DNA of 14,643 bases, taken from NCBI GenBank assembly GCA_002295325.1, contig DBGA01000071.1:42672-57314 (forward strand). Direction: 5' to 3'. A program made the translations under genes and the position numbers. This stretch comes from Ruminococcaceae bacterium UBA866. Lineage in GTDB: Bacteria; Bacillota; Clostridia; Oscillospirales; Ruminococcaceae. The notes under the pieces are model-generated. The model was not told the DNA's origin. It saw nothing but the letters and a program-made list of their open reading frames with translations, and searched no databases. Shown here one piece after another: positions 7,635 to 13,925 of this stretch (its first letter is position 1; each line of letters opens with the position of its first letter).

Positions 7635-7739
7635 GAATATTTAATGGGTATTTTCAAGACTTTTGACAAAAATGTCCAATGCCATTAAACTCAGTAATCA
7701 TGGGCATTTACAGAGTAAAATGTTTTCTGTAAAATGTAT

Positions 7740-7771
7740 CGGACAGGGTTCAACTCCCCTCGCCTCCGCCA
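7740..7771 (+). other. 3' fragment of tmRNA gene (ssrA); attachment site
   Basis: The stretch from CGGACAGGGTTCAACT to CCCCTCGCCTCCGCCA matches the end of tmRNA: a T arm with TTCAACT loop, acceptor strand and encoded CCA. No mRNA-like domain or 5' half lies upstream, so this is a fragment. ssrA 3' ends are well-known integration sites, and a tyrosine integrase starts 129 bases away. The T stem is imperfect: GGG before the loop faces CCCC after it, and the next pair is mismatched. One G appears lost compared with a normal AGGGG/CCCCT stem, consistent with a non-functional copy. A tRNA is less likely, because no D or anticodon arm fits upstream. Confidence 0.75.
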
Positions 7772-7774
7772 AAC

Positions 7775-7799
7775 AAACCCTGTATTTTACAGGGTTTTT
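7775..7799 (+). terminator. intrinsic terminator behind the ssrA fragment
   Basis: AAACCCTGTA (7775-7784) and TACAGGGTTT (7788-7797) form a perfect 10-bp stem with a 3-nt loop, and the T run reaches 7799. It sits where an ssrA terminator would, and it also shields the integrase from upstream transcription. Confidence 0.85.
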
Positions 7800-7816
7800 C
7801 TTATGTTTAAAATTAA

Positions 7817-7899
7817 AGGTAGATATTTAGGTAGATATATTAAAAATAGTATGCTATAATAACGCCAACAGGTAGATAATTTTGAAAGTAGGTAGATAT
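7817..7899 (+). repeat. four AGGTAGATA direct repeats around the integrase promoter
   Basis: AGGTAGATA begins at 7817, 7829, 7870 and 7890, all on the plus strand. The first two are 12 bases apart; the last two are 20 apart. The last copy overlaps the ribosome-binding region and ends just before the integrase ATG. They lie between the att site and the integrase gene. That is the expected position for arm-type integrase sites or operators of a regulator or excisionase. Confidence 0.8.
7852..7860 (+). promoter_or_regulatory. extended -10 promoter of the integrase
   Basis: TGCTATAAT (7852-7860) is a perfect extended -10 element. No good -35 lies 17 bases upstream; that position is occupied by the second AGGTAGATA repeat. 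This leaves about 40 bases of leader carrying repeats 3 and 4, a layout suited to repression by whatever binds the repeats. Confidence 0.6.
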
Positions 7900-7900
7900 T

Positions 7901-9031
7901 ATGGCTAGAAAAACAGTTGAAAAGAATATTGCTTATGATGATGTAAAGAAAAAATATTATGTTAATATGGATTATGGCATAGATGCAAATGGGAAGCAGA
8001 TTAAAAAATCTAAAACATTTGGTAAGTTATCTGATGCACGAAAAGCGTTAAAAGAATATGAAGCTGACAAAACAAAGGGTACGCTAACTATTCCTAAGAC
8101 TATAACTTTAAAAGAGTGGTTAGAATACTATATGCTTGACATAGTTAAGAATAATAGAGCCGAAACCACAATATATGGGTATAAGAATATTATTAATAAT
8201 CATATTCTTCCTGCCCTTGGAGATATTCAAATTCAGCAGTTAAAACCCCAACAGATACAAAAGTACTACTCTATCCTTTCAAAAAAAAAGTTATCTAATA
8301 ATACCATTAGAAAGCACCATGATTTTTTAAAAACTAGTTTAAATTTGGCTGTTAAACAGGATATTTTATTAAGAAATCCAGTTGATAGAGTTGAAGCACC
8401 GAAGGTTAGTCAAAATGAAATAGATTTCTATTCTCCAAACGATTTAAAGCAACTATTCATATTAATAGAGGGAAACAGGCTAGAAGTAGTGGTTAAGCTA
8501 GCAGGATATTTAGGTTTAAGGCGTGAGGAAATATGTGGGTTAAAATGGGACAGTATAGATTTTGAAAATAAGGAAATTACAATAAAAGATGCTCGCACTA
8601 TGGCAGGTAGTACAATTGTTGAAAAAGAAACAAAAAATAAATCATCTACTCGAACTCTTCATATGGCAGATGATTTAATAGAATTATTAAAATATGAGCA
8701 GGTAAAACAACAAGAGGCTAAAGAATTTTATAAAGGTGCTTATGATGATAATGGGTTAGTGGTTGTTTGGGATAATGGGAAGCCATATAGACCTAACTAT
8801 ATTTCAGAGTTATTCACTAAGTTCATAAAAGACAACAGCCTTCCTAAACTTACACTGCACGGGCTAAGGCATACGTTTGCGACGGTTGCCAACTCGTTGG
8901 GTGTTTCTCTGTATGACATTGGCAAGGCTCTAGGACATAGCACACCTAGCACCACAGGCAAGGTTTATACTCATATGTTAGATAGTACACATGAAGATAC
9001 AATGACAAAGATAGCTAATGTTTTAAAATAA
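7901..9031 (+). CDS. int: tyrosine recombinase (phage/ICE-type integrase)
   Basis: This 376-residue site-specific recombinase would integrate and excise the element at the ssrA att site next to it. All main catalytic residues are visible: R207 in YLGLRREEIC, H320 and R323 in LHGLRHTFAT, H346 in ALGHSTPSTT, and the nucleophile Y356 in KVYTHML. Residues 1-60 form an arm-binding-type N-terminal domain (KKYYVNMDYG...GKQIKKSKTFGKLSDARKAL). Residues 66-165 are the SAM-like core-binding domain. The length is complete. The start ATG follows GTAGGTAG, part of the last upstream repeat, so translation may be blocked by repeat binding. The catalytic tetrad and intact frame suggest that this element may still be mobile, unlike the prophage remnant to its left. 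Confidence 0.95.
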   Translation: MARKTVEKNIAYDDVKKKYYVNMDYGIDANGKQIKKSKTFGKLSDARKALKEYEADKTKGTLTIPKTITLKEWLEYYMLDIVKNNRAETTIYGYKNIINNHILPALGDIQIQQLKPQQIQKYYSILSKKKLSNNTIRKHHDFLKTSLNLAVKQDILLRNPVDRVEAPKVSQNEIDFYSPNDLKQLFILIEGNRLEVVVKLAGYLGLRREEICGLKWDSIDFENKEITIKDARTMAGSTIVEKETKNKSSTRTLHMADDLIELLKYEQVKQQEAKEFYKGAYDDNGLVVVWDNGKPYRPNYISELFTKFIKDNSLPKLTLHGLRHTFATVANSLGVSLYDIGKALGHSTPSTTGKVYTHMLDSTHEDTMTKIANVLK

Positions 9032-9038
9032 TAAGGAT

Positions 9039-9068
9039 TAGGTGCATAGTGTAAAAGTTATGCACCTA
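9039..9068 (+). terminator. hairpin after the integrase
   Basis: TAGGTGCATA (9039-9048) and TATGCACCTA (9059-9068) form a perfect 10-bp stem. It lies 8 bases after the integrase stop. The tail (TTACTTG) is only weakly T-rich. Confidence 0.6.
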
Positions 9069-9137
9069 TTACTTGAGATTGACTATTACTTATATAAGTA
9101 GTAAAATTATACCAATAAAATATAAGGAGTAAATACA

Positions 9138-9551
9138 ATGCCAAATAGTGCTTTTTATTATATAGATAATATACTATACTTAATTGTTTTTTGTATAATG
9201 GCAAATGGAGCTTATATAAAAAAGGAGAATTATGAGTTTAAAACCACATTGTCGGTGTCAATACCTTAAGGTGTAGGGTATTGTTTGCTGTTGTTTTTTA
9301 CTTCTAGTAAAATAAGTATATTTATTATTGCTAGTCAGCTAATTACAATTTTTAATTTCATTCTCTCTTTATTTAATGTTATTTTTCATATTAACTTATT
9401 CCTATCCTTGGATAAAAGTGGGCATATGGGTTGGTTGGTAGGCTTACAAATATTATTATATTTTTTTGCAATTATAGATTCTTTTTTAACTGACTTGTGG
9501 GGGAAAAATAAAGAATATAAGAAATACAAAAAATATAATAAATGGCAGTAA
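9138..9551 (+). pseudogene. small multi-pass membrane protein interrupted by one in-frame TAA
   Basis: An AAGGAG (9124-9129) at ideal distance precedes ATG 9138. The frame reads MPNSAFYYIDNILYLIVFCI and continues to a TAA at 9267-9269. It then carries on in the same frame without a shift (GVGYCLLLFFTSSKISIF...) to the stop at 9551. Restoring one codon gives 137 residues. There are four hydrophobic segments, one of which is split by the stop, and a basic tail (KNKEYKKYKKYNKW). The internal TTG near 9285 has no ribosome-binding site. A single nonsense mutation is therefore the simplest reading. I do not recognise the family. A 43-residue peptide from the first part could still be made. Confidence 0.65.
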
Positions 9552-9646
9552 GATAAAATATACGTTGTTCAAATATATTATCGAACAAATAATAGTATAT
9601 TTGTTATATCAAGCATTAGCTTTGAAACGCTGTGTACAAGCCATTC

Positions 9647-9770
9647 TACCGAACAACAACACTTTTGAGCATTTTTGAGAATACGAATACAATAGAAAAG
9701 TTGTTAAATTAACCAAAAATGTAGTAATTTACTATGTTTGAGCAGGTCTTACCGAACACGTTACCGAACA
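9647..9770 (+). repeat. TACCGAACA direct repeats
   Basis: TACCGAACA occurs at 9647-9655, 9750-9758 and 9762-9770, the last two exactly 12 bases apart. A related TATCGAACA lies at 9579-9587. The stretch 9552-9771 holds no gene that I can support, and the last repeat ends right beside the stop of the minus-strand zinc-ribbon gene. Function is unknown; candidates are a protein-binding array or the tail of a lost gene. Confidence 0.6.
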
Positions 9771-9771
9771 G

Positions 9772-10143
9772 CTACCAATCATATTTACAATTGTTACAAT
9801 GAAAAGTTTTTCTAACTCTTCCACTAAACAATCCAAATGCAACGGCAGATGTTACTTTTTGAGTATTTGACAACCTCTTGATGTCTCGAGAACTACAAGT
9901 AGGACACTTTGGAGTGTATTCGTTGCTTTTATTTAAAATCGGAGTTGAGTGGTAATGCGTGTTCTTACAATGGTTACAAGTAATTACTTGATTGTCTTTT
10001 AAAATCAATTTATCAAGAGAAATTTCTTTGAATAAATCTGTACTAATTATAACTTTAGATAAGCATTTATCACAAATTATTACTATTGCTTTTGCGTTTG
10101 GGTTATTTATATTTGAATCTATTGTTTTTTCATTTATGTACAT
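9772..10143 (-). CDS. zinc-ribbon protein, 123 aa
   Basis: Four CxxC knuckles are visible: CDKC (24-27), CNHC (56-59), CPTC (80-83) and CNNC (116-119). They form two zinc ribbons. The C-terminal part, CPTCSSRDIKRLSNTQKVTS followed by AVAFGLFSGRVRKTFHCNNC, resembles a widespread family of small Bacillota zinc-ribbon proteins whose middle carries a short glycine-rich hydrophobic stretch. The start ATG at 10143 has GAGGTGG 5 bases upstream. The gene begins 24 bases after the stop of the upstream zinc-ribbon gene on the same strand, so the pair forms one operon. Function is unknown; metal binding and perhaps nucleic-acid or protein contact are inferred. Confidence 0.75.
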   Translation of the reverse strand: MYINEKTIDSNINNPNAKAIVIICDKCLSKVIISTDLFKEISLDKLILKDNQVITCNHCKNTHYHSTPILNKSNEYTPKCPTCSSRDIKRLSNTQKVTSAVAFGLFSGRVRKTFHCNNCKYDW

Positions 10144-10167
10144 AATACCACCTCGATATATAACGTT

Positions 10168-10548
10168 TTATATACTTCCAGCTTTCCATTGCTTACCACA
10201 TTTTAAACAGGTACACATAGTTTTACTACTACCTATTAATCCAGTAGTAATTTTCCAACCACGTCTATCTGAATGAATTTGGGTTGAATTACATTTAGGA
10301 CAGTGAACTTGATTATCTTTGACTGATTTATTAACAAGAGAAACTTTACAATTTGAACAAGTAAAATCTGAGTCTGAATAAACACCTCCACATTTTGGGC
10401 AAGTTTTCATAGAATTAACCTCCTTTATTTTATTTGAAATATCTAGCTTTATATTATTAATATTATCTATTTTTTGAAGAATAGTGTTACATTCACAGGT
10501 TTCAAATTTATTAGAATAAATCTTTTGGCATTTAGGACATTGTTTCAA
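10168..10548 (-). CDS. multi-zinc-ribbon protein with two possible starts
   Basis: The frame carries three Cys-pair units: CPKC...CEC, CPKC...CSNC, and CPKC followed by CTCLKC near the end (ending GKQWKAGSI). I chose TTG 10548 (MKQCPKCQKIYSN...; 126 residues) because GAGGTGATTAG lies directly upstream. A GTG at 10566 is also open. A second and better ribosome-binding site, AAAGGAGG, precedes an internal in-frame ATG at 10410, which would give an 80-residue protein starting MKTCPKCGGVYSD. Both starts open with near-identical MK(Q/T)CPKC sequences, suggesting a tandem duplication of the first ribbon. Two nested proteins may therefore be made. The gene leads the two-gene operon and is driven by the promoter at 10578-10606. 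Confidence 0.7.
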   Translation of the reverse strand: MKQCPKCQKIYSNKFETCECNTILQKIDNINNIKLDISNKIKEVNSMKTCPKCGGVYSDSDFTCSNCKVSLVNKSVKDNQVHCPKCNSTQIHSDRRGWKITTGLIGSSKTMCTCLKCGKQWKAGSI

Positions 10549-10577
10549 ACTAATCACCTCAACCACATATTTTTATG

Positions 10578-10606
10578 ATTATACCATAATTTCCCTTTAA
10601 ATTCAA
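10578..10606 (-). promoter_or_regulatory. promoter of the zinc-ribbon operon
   Basis: Read on the minus strand: TTGAAT (10606-10601), a 17-base spacer, then TATAAT (10583-10578). It is a near-consensus housekeeping promoter about 30 bases upstream of the operon start. It is divergent from the toxin-antitoxin promoter only some 25 bases away. Confidence 0.75.
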
Positions 10607-10624
10607 TTATATTAAAATGAACAT

Positions 10625-10658
10625 ATTGTTGACAATGTGCATACAATGTTATACAATG
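10625..10658 (+). promoter_or_regulatory. promoter and repeat operator of the toxin-antitoxin pair
   Basis: TTGACA (10629-10634) and TACAAT (10652-10657) are 17 bases apart. ACAATG is repeated at 10632, 10643 and 10653, roughly one helical turn apart, and ATTGT-TG-ACAAT forms a palindrome over the -35 (10625-10636). Ribbon-helix-helix antitoxins typically bind such repeats to autorepress. Confidence 0.7.
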
Positions 10659-10689
10659 GATATAATAAGACTGAAAGGAGCTGTTATAA

Positions 10690-10965
10690 ATGGCTAAAAC
10701 ATCAAATTTGAATATTAGAATTGACCCAAAAACTAAAGAGCAAGCTGAACAGCTGTTTTCTAACTTTGGTATGAACGTTTCAGATGCAGTTAATATATTT
10801 TTGCATCAAAGCTTGATTTATGGCGGTTTACCTTTTCAAGTTAAGGTTGATAAACCAAACGTAGAAACACTTAAAGCTATGCAAGAAGTTGACGAGATGA
10901 TTAAAACTGGAACAGGTAAAAAGTATAATAGTGTTGACGAACTCTTTAAGGAGCTAGATTCATGA
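10690..10965 (+). CDS. DinJ/RelB-family antitoxin
   Basis: This 91-residue protein has the N-terminal ribbon-helix-helix pattern of DinJ/RelB antitoxins (SNLNIRIDPKTKEQAEQLFS, then NFGMNVSDAVNIFLHQSLIY). The flexible C-terminal segment (VDEMIKTGTGKKYNSVDELFKELDS) would wrap the toxin. It should bind its own promoter through the N-terminal domain and neutralise the toxin encoded next. AAAGGAG lies upstream of the ATG. Its stop overlaps the toxin start (ATGA at 10962-10965), the usual translational coupling that keeps antitoxin in excess. Here the pair probably stabilises the integrative element. The length is normal and nothing is missing. Confidence 0.92.
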   Translation: MAKTSNLNIRIDPKTKEQAEQLFSNFGMNVSDAVNIFLHQSLIYGGLPFQVKVDKPNVETLKAMQEVDEMIKTGTGKKYNSVDELFKELDS

Positions 10966-11237
10966 AGTATCAAATTGAAATGTCAACTAAGTTTAAAAAG
11001 GATTATAAGCTAATCCTTAAACGTGGGTACAATAAGAATTTGCTACAAGAAGTAATCGTAATGCTATCTAATGGCGAAGAATTACCAGCAAAATATAAAG
11101 ACCATTCTTTAACTGGTAACTATGTAGGCTATAGAGAGTGTCACATAACACCAGACTGGTTGTTAATCTACAAGGTTGAAGAAAGTTTGCTTATTTTGGC
11201 ATTAACCAGAACTGGAACACACAGCGATTTATTCTAA
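10962..11237 (+). CDS. YafQ/RelE-family mRNA interferase toxin
   Basis: This 91-residue protein matches YafQ-type toxins, ribosome-dependent endoribonucleases of the RelE superfamily. It starts MKYQIEMSTKFKKDYKL and ends in the diagnostic LTRTGTHSDLF. The family's active-site residues are all present: H48 (KDHSL), H61 and D65 (CHITPDW), and H87 (GTHSDLF). The toxin appears intact. It overlaps the antitoxin by four bases and is followed by a strong terminator, so the pair is a self-contained bicistronic unit. Confidence 0.93.
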   Translation: MKYQIEMSTKFKKDYKLILKRGYNKNLLQEVIVMLSNGEELPAKYKDHSLTGNYVGYRECHITPDWLLIYKVEESLLILALTRTGTHSDLF

Positions 11238-11241
11238 AGTT

Positions 11242-11277
11242 AAACCGTTATTCTTTTAATAGAGTAACGGTTTTTTT
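11242..11277 (+). terminator. intrinsic terminator of the toxin-antitoxin operon
   Basis: AAACCGTTA (11242-11250) pairs with TAACGGTTT (11265-11273), and the T run continues to 11277. It lies 4 bases after the toxin stop. Confidence 0.9.
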
Positions 11278-11292
11278 GTTTGTAAAAAATAA

Positions 11293-11383
11293 TTATAGTG
11301 TCATAACTTAAAAGTATTGACGCCATAAATTTAGTGTAGTATAATAGGGGTATAGCAAGGTGTCTCAACTTAGTGTCATAAGT
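11293..11383 (+). repeat. paired AGTGTCA-centred palindromes flanking the recombinase promoter
   Basis: TAGTGTCATAA occurs twice in direct orientation (11296-11306 and 11371-11381), 75 bases apart. Each is the core of a short inverted repeat: TTAT-AGTGTC-ATAA (11293-11306) and ACTTA-GTGTCA-TAAGT (11368-11383). One lies just before the -35 and the other between the promoter and the gene. Dimeric recombinase binding sites, or operators of the same gene, are likely. Confidence 0.65.
11317..11345 (+). promoter_or_regulatory. promoter of the serine recombinase
   Basis: TTGACG (11317-11322), a 17-base spacer and TATAAT (11340-11345) give a near-consensus promoter. It is bracketed by the TAGTGTCATAA repeats. 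Confidence 0.8.
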
Positions 11384-11406
11384 GAAATTGAAAAGGTGGT
11401 TGTTTT

Positions 11407-11979
11407 ATGATATATGGATATGCAAGGGTATCAAGTAAAGGACAGCAGGACAATAATTCATTTGAACAGCAAGAACAAGAAATATCAAGCCGATATGATA
11501 ATGTTAAAATGTCGCATGAGCAATTTACAGGCACTACAACAGATAGACCGGTGTTGAACAATATACTATCACAGCTTAAAGAGAATGATATATTAGTAGT
11601 TACTAAGCTTGATAGGCTTGCAAGGACAACAACAGAGGGAATAGACCTAATACAAGGATTGTTTCATAAGGGTGTTGCAGTACACGTTCTTAATGTTGGC
11701 TTACTTGAAAATACATCAATGGGAAAATTCTTTATAACAACACTACTAGCAGTTGCAGAACTTGAGCGCAACCAAATTGTAGAACGTACACAAGCAGGCA
11801 AAGCAATTGCAAAGCAAGACCCAAACTTCAAAGAGGGCAGACCTAAGACCTATAGCAAAAAGCAAATAGCACACGCATTGGATTTATTAAGTGGTAAAAC
11901 ATATAGGCAAGTTGAAGAATTAACAGGCATATCAAAGAGTACGTTAATTAGAGCCAAGAGAAAACAAGCAAGTGAATAG
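11407..11979 (+). CDS. small serine recombinase (resolvase/invertase family)
   Basis: This 190-residue protein has the full resolvase catalytic domain. YARVSS supplies the nucleophile serine (S9, with R7 beside it), and TKLDRLART carries the conserved arginines (R70, R73). [20 protein letters not shown] is the long E helix used for dimer contact. A helix-turn-helix DNA-binding region closes the protein (about 163-185, [20 protein letters not shown]). It would cut and rejoin short dimer sites, to resolve co-integrates or invert or delete DNA. The start ATG has AAAGGTGG 8 bases upstream. The gene is single, with its own promoter and terminator. No partner transposase is seen, so its substrate may be the repeats around its own promoter or sites outside the window. 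Confidence 0.93.
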   Translation: MIYGYARVSSKGQQDNNSFEQQEQEISSRYDNVKMSHEQFTGTTTDRPVLNNILSQLKENDILVVTKLDRLARTTTEGIDLIQGLFHKGVAVHVLNVGLLENTSMGKFFITTLLAVAELERNQIVERTQAGKAIAKQDPNFKEGRPKTYSKKQIAHALDLLSGKTYRQVEELTGISKSTLIRAKRKQASE

Positions 11980-11984
11980 TAATC

Positions 11985-12010
11985 AAGAGTGCAGAGATGC
12001 ACTCTTTTTT
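11985..12010 (+). terminator. intrinsic terminator after the serine recombinase
   Basis: AAGAGTGCA (11985-11993) and TGCACTCTT (11998-12006) form a perfect 9-bp stem with a GAGA loop, and the T run extends to 12010. Confidence 0.9.
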
Positions 12011-12163
12011 ATGTGCTTGTAATGCTTAATACAGCTATTGTAAACAGAGTGTAAGCTTGTGGTGGTATTCGTTGTAGGCTTATTATAGTGTGTCGCTAGT
12101 GGTCGTGTAGACGATACTATAGGTAGGGGGTAGGATAGACATTTAGTATTTCGCTAATCCATC

Positions 12164-12478
12164 TTATTGTTCTCCATCTAGCTTATATCCATATGATTCA
12201 AGGCGGTTAATGCACCGCCGTCTTTCATCCTCTGTGAACAGCGGATGATATTGTGGCTTTATGACATGAGCTTCAACAGACAAATCTAAACGCCCTAATT
12301 CCCAAAGGGTAGTAAAGCCATCAGATGGTGTGTCGGTATAAATCAAATGTTTCGCAGTCAGGTACCCACCTTTTTCACAGACCATTTGCCAAAAGTATGA
12401 TGCGTTGTATTTTAGTTTCTTGGCTGATTGATAAATGCCGACCATTTCTCCATGAAATTTGCTTTCAAGTTCCTTCAT
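12164..12478 (-). CDS. conserved-looking protein of unknown function, 104 aa
   Basis: I do not recognise a named family. The protein is soluble and mixed. A helical N-terminus (MKELESKFHGEMVGIYQSAK, then KLKYNASYFWQMVCEKGG) precedes LTAKHLIYTDTPSDGFTTLW and an ELGRLDLSVEAHVI segment. A charged C-terminal helix (LFTEDERRRCINRLESYGY) closes it. The start ATG has AGGGGGTG 8 bases upstream. It is the last gene of a minus-strand operon, 20 bases after the DUF4268 gene, and shares its higher GC, so it probably works with that protein or travels with it. No terminator is clear behind it. Confidence 0.75.
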   Translation of the reverse strand: MKELESKFHGEMVGIYQSAKKLKYNASYFWQMVCEKGGYLTAKHLIYTDTPSDGFTTLWELGRLDLSVEAHVIKPQYHPLFTEDERRRCINRLESYGYKLDGEQ

Positions 12479-12498
12479 TGGATAACACCCCCTATATT

Positions 12499-13608
12499 TT
12501 ATCCTTTCATAATCGTGCCAAGCAACGGCTTAAAAGCTTTCATCAACGCTACAATCTTATCTCCGAGAAAGTCGGCAATAGTACCCCAATGCTCCTCGTC
12601 ATTCAATCCATAATCGTGGTACTGAACTGAAATCCTACACGCTCTTTTCCCAGGGAGGTCTTGCCAAAAAAGTTCTCCGGGGAAATCAGCAGCAATATCA
12701 TCTTCTTTAGATTTCAGCTCGTTAAAGATATTAGTGTTTCGCTGCTCATCGCCGGTATCAATATACAGTTCCGCCCGGGCTCCATCCATTAGAATAACGG
12801 GGTTAAATACTACACCGCTGTGTCCGCTTGCACCCGTGAGCCAGTTATCCTTTGTTGGAGAAACATTGTTGTAAATTCCTGTCTTAACTCGTAAAATTGG
12901 CAAAGTCTGCTCCCAAAACCGATAGCGTCTTTTGTAGCGTGTCGCCTCTTCTGTGGATGAAATTGTTTCCTCCTGCTTTTTCGCCGTCAAGCGAATCTGG
13001 TAGTCACCGATATCCTGCATGGGGATAATCTGCTCAGGGTCAAGATAGAGTTTTTCGCCATCTTTATACGGTGTCACCTTGATGCAAGTAATATCAACCC
13101 CGTGATAATTGCGCAGCCAGAGGACGGTGGATGTTACTTCCTTGCGGAAGTTCGCTGCGACGAGGATGATGCGCTGGTCGCCTTCTACGGGATTGATGCG
13201 TATACTCTCATAGTCCTGCCCATCAAAAAATTCAGCAATTTTCTCCTGTGCAACACCTGATGTGCCCAGGTATTTCTGATAGACCTCGCAAATCTCGCTT
13301 TTGGTCAGCGTTGCACAGTAGGAAACGTATTTCAGGGCTTGCCAAACAACATCTTTACCCGAATCGTCGAGCTTATTTTCAATGATGACGAGTTTGCCGT
13401 TCTCATCGATGGCGAGCAGGTCAAGCCGTTCGTTCGTGTCGGAGAAGCCGTCAAACTCTTTTTGGATTATCAAGAGATTCTCGCCGAGAATCAACGGATT
13501 ATCCGCAATCCATTCCTGCAAATCATAACGCTCGGACAGCTTGAGTTCCGAGAATGATTTCTTTTCAAGCGAAACCGCCTTTTTGTTTTGTGTGTCAATC
13601 AAAAACAT
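12499..13608 (-). CDS. PD-(D/E)XK nuclease-like protein with C-terminal DUF4268
   Basis: Residues 1-100 carry a NucS/restriction-like nuclease fold. RLDLLAIDENGKLVIIENKL supplies D63 and the E77-x-K79 pair, and VVWQALKYVSYCA adds the Q90/K93 helix typical of this fold. The middle (about 100-210) contains beta segments and linker. The C-terminal third is a DUF4268 domain (RYRFWEQTLPIL... to GTIADFLGDKIVALMKAFKP). I chose ATG 13608 (MFLIDTQ) because GGGAGG lies just upstream; an ATG at 13626 lacks one. This gives 369 residues, a normal full length. DNA cleavage is inferred from the motif. DUF4268 proteins are often found in accessory and defence-rich DNA. It lies between a cysteine-rich protein and the 104-residue protein on the same strand. 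Confidence 0.85.
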   Translation of the reverse strand: MFLIDTQNKKAVSLEKKSFSELKLSERYDLQEWIADNPLILGENLLIIQKEFDGFSDTNERLDLLAIDENGKLVIIENKLDDSGKDVVWQALKYVSYCATLTKSEICEVYQKYLGTSGVAQEKIAEFFDGQDYESIRINPVEGDQRIILVAANFRKEVTSTVLWLRNYHGVDITCIKVTPYKDGEKLYLDPEQIIPMQDIGDYQIRLTAKKQEETISSTEEATRYKRRYRFWEQTLPILRVKTGIYNNVSPTKDNWLTGASGHSGVVFNPVILMDGARAELYIDTGDEQRNTNIFNELKSKEDDIAADFPGELFWQDLPGKRACRISVQYHDYGLNDEEHWGTIADFLGDKIVALMKAFKPLLGTIMKG

Positions 13609-13705
13609 ATCTATCCTCCCAGTCATGGCTGATCATAATTGAACAGCACTTCATTGATTTCAAAGATATCGTATCTGCAGCTCATGATATACTTGTTGGC
13701 ACATA

Positions 13706-13879
13706 TCATGATTGCGATTCATGCAGGCTGCATTTAAACTCATCGCAATAGCCTATACCATCGCAAAAATCTTCATCTTTGCCCTTAGAGCAATATTTAG
13801 GAACACCGTTTTCGTCATGTTCGCAAAACCAACAAAAATCACAAACGGGGTCGCAAACAGGATCGTCACAGACATACAT
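13706..13879 (-). CDS. cysteine-rich small protein, 57 aa
   Basis: Nine cysteines lie in 57 residues (C4, C9, C13, C16, C19, C30, C39, C45, C50), opening MYVCDDPVCDPVCDFCWFCE with a repeated DPVC unit. The protein is acidic, has no signal peptide and probably binds metal. I chose ATG 13879 because GGGAGG stands at proper distance; the frame is open further upstream to 13984, but that part overlaps the end of the preceding gene and lacks a site. The GGGAGGATA leader resembles the one before the nuclease gene. Family and function are not recognised. Confidence 0.65.
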   Translation of the reverse strand: MYVCDDPVCDPVCDFCWFCEHDENGVPKYCSKGKDEDFCDGIGYCDEFKCSLHESQS

Positions 13880-13925
13880 TTTTTTATCCTCCCAGAACTG
13901 GTTGTTTGCAATGGTGCAGCACTGG

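Noticed and set aside
7600-7689. A 29-codon ORF (MLKKITHFITHF...) over the tandem repeat
   Set aside because: It is too short, with only a moderate ribosome-binding site and no recognised homology. It is kept only as an alternative reading of the repeat.
7740-7771. A complete tRNA gene
   Set aside because: Only the T arm, acceptor strand and CCA can be folded; no D or anticodon arm lies upstream.
7817-7899. AGGTAGATA repeats as a CRISPR array
   Set aside because: The units are only about 10 bases, spacing is irregular and no cas gene is present.
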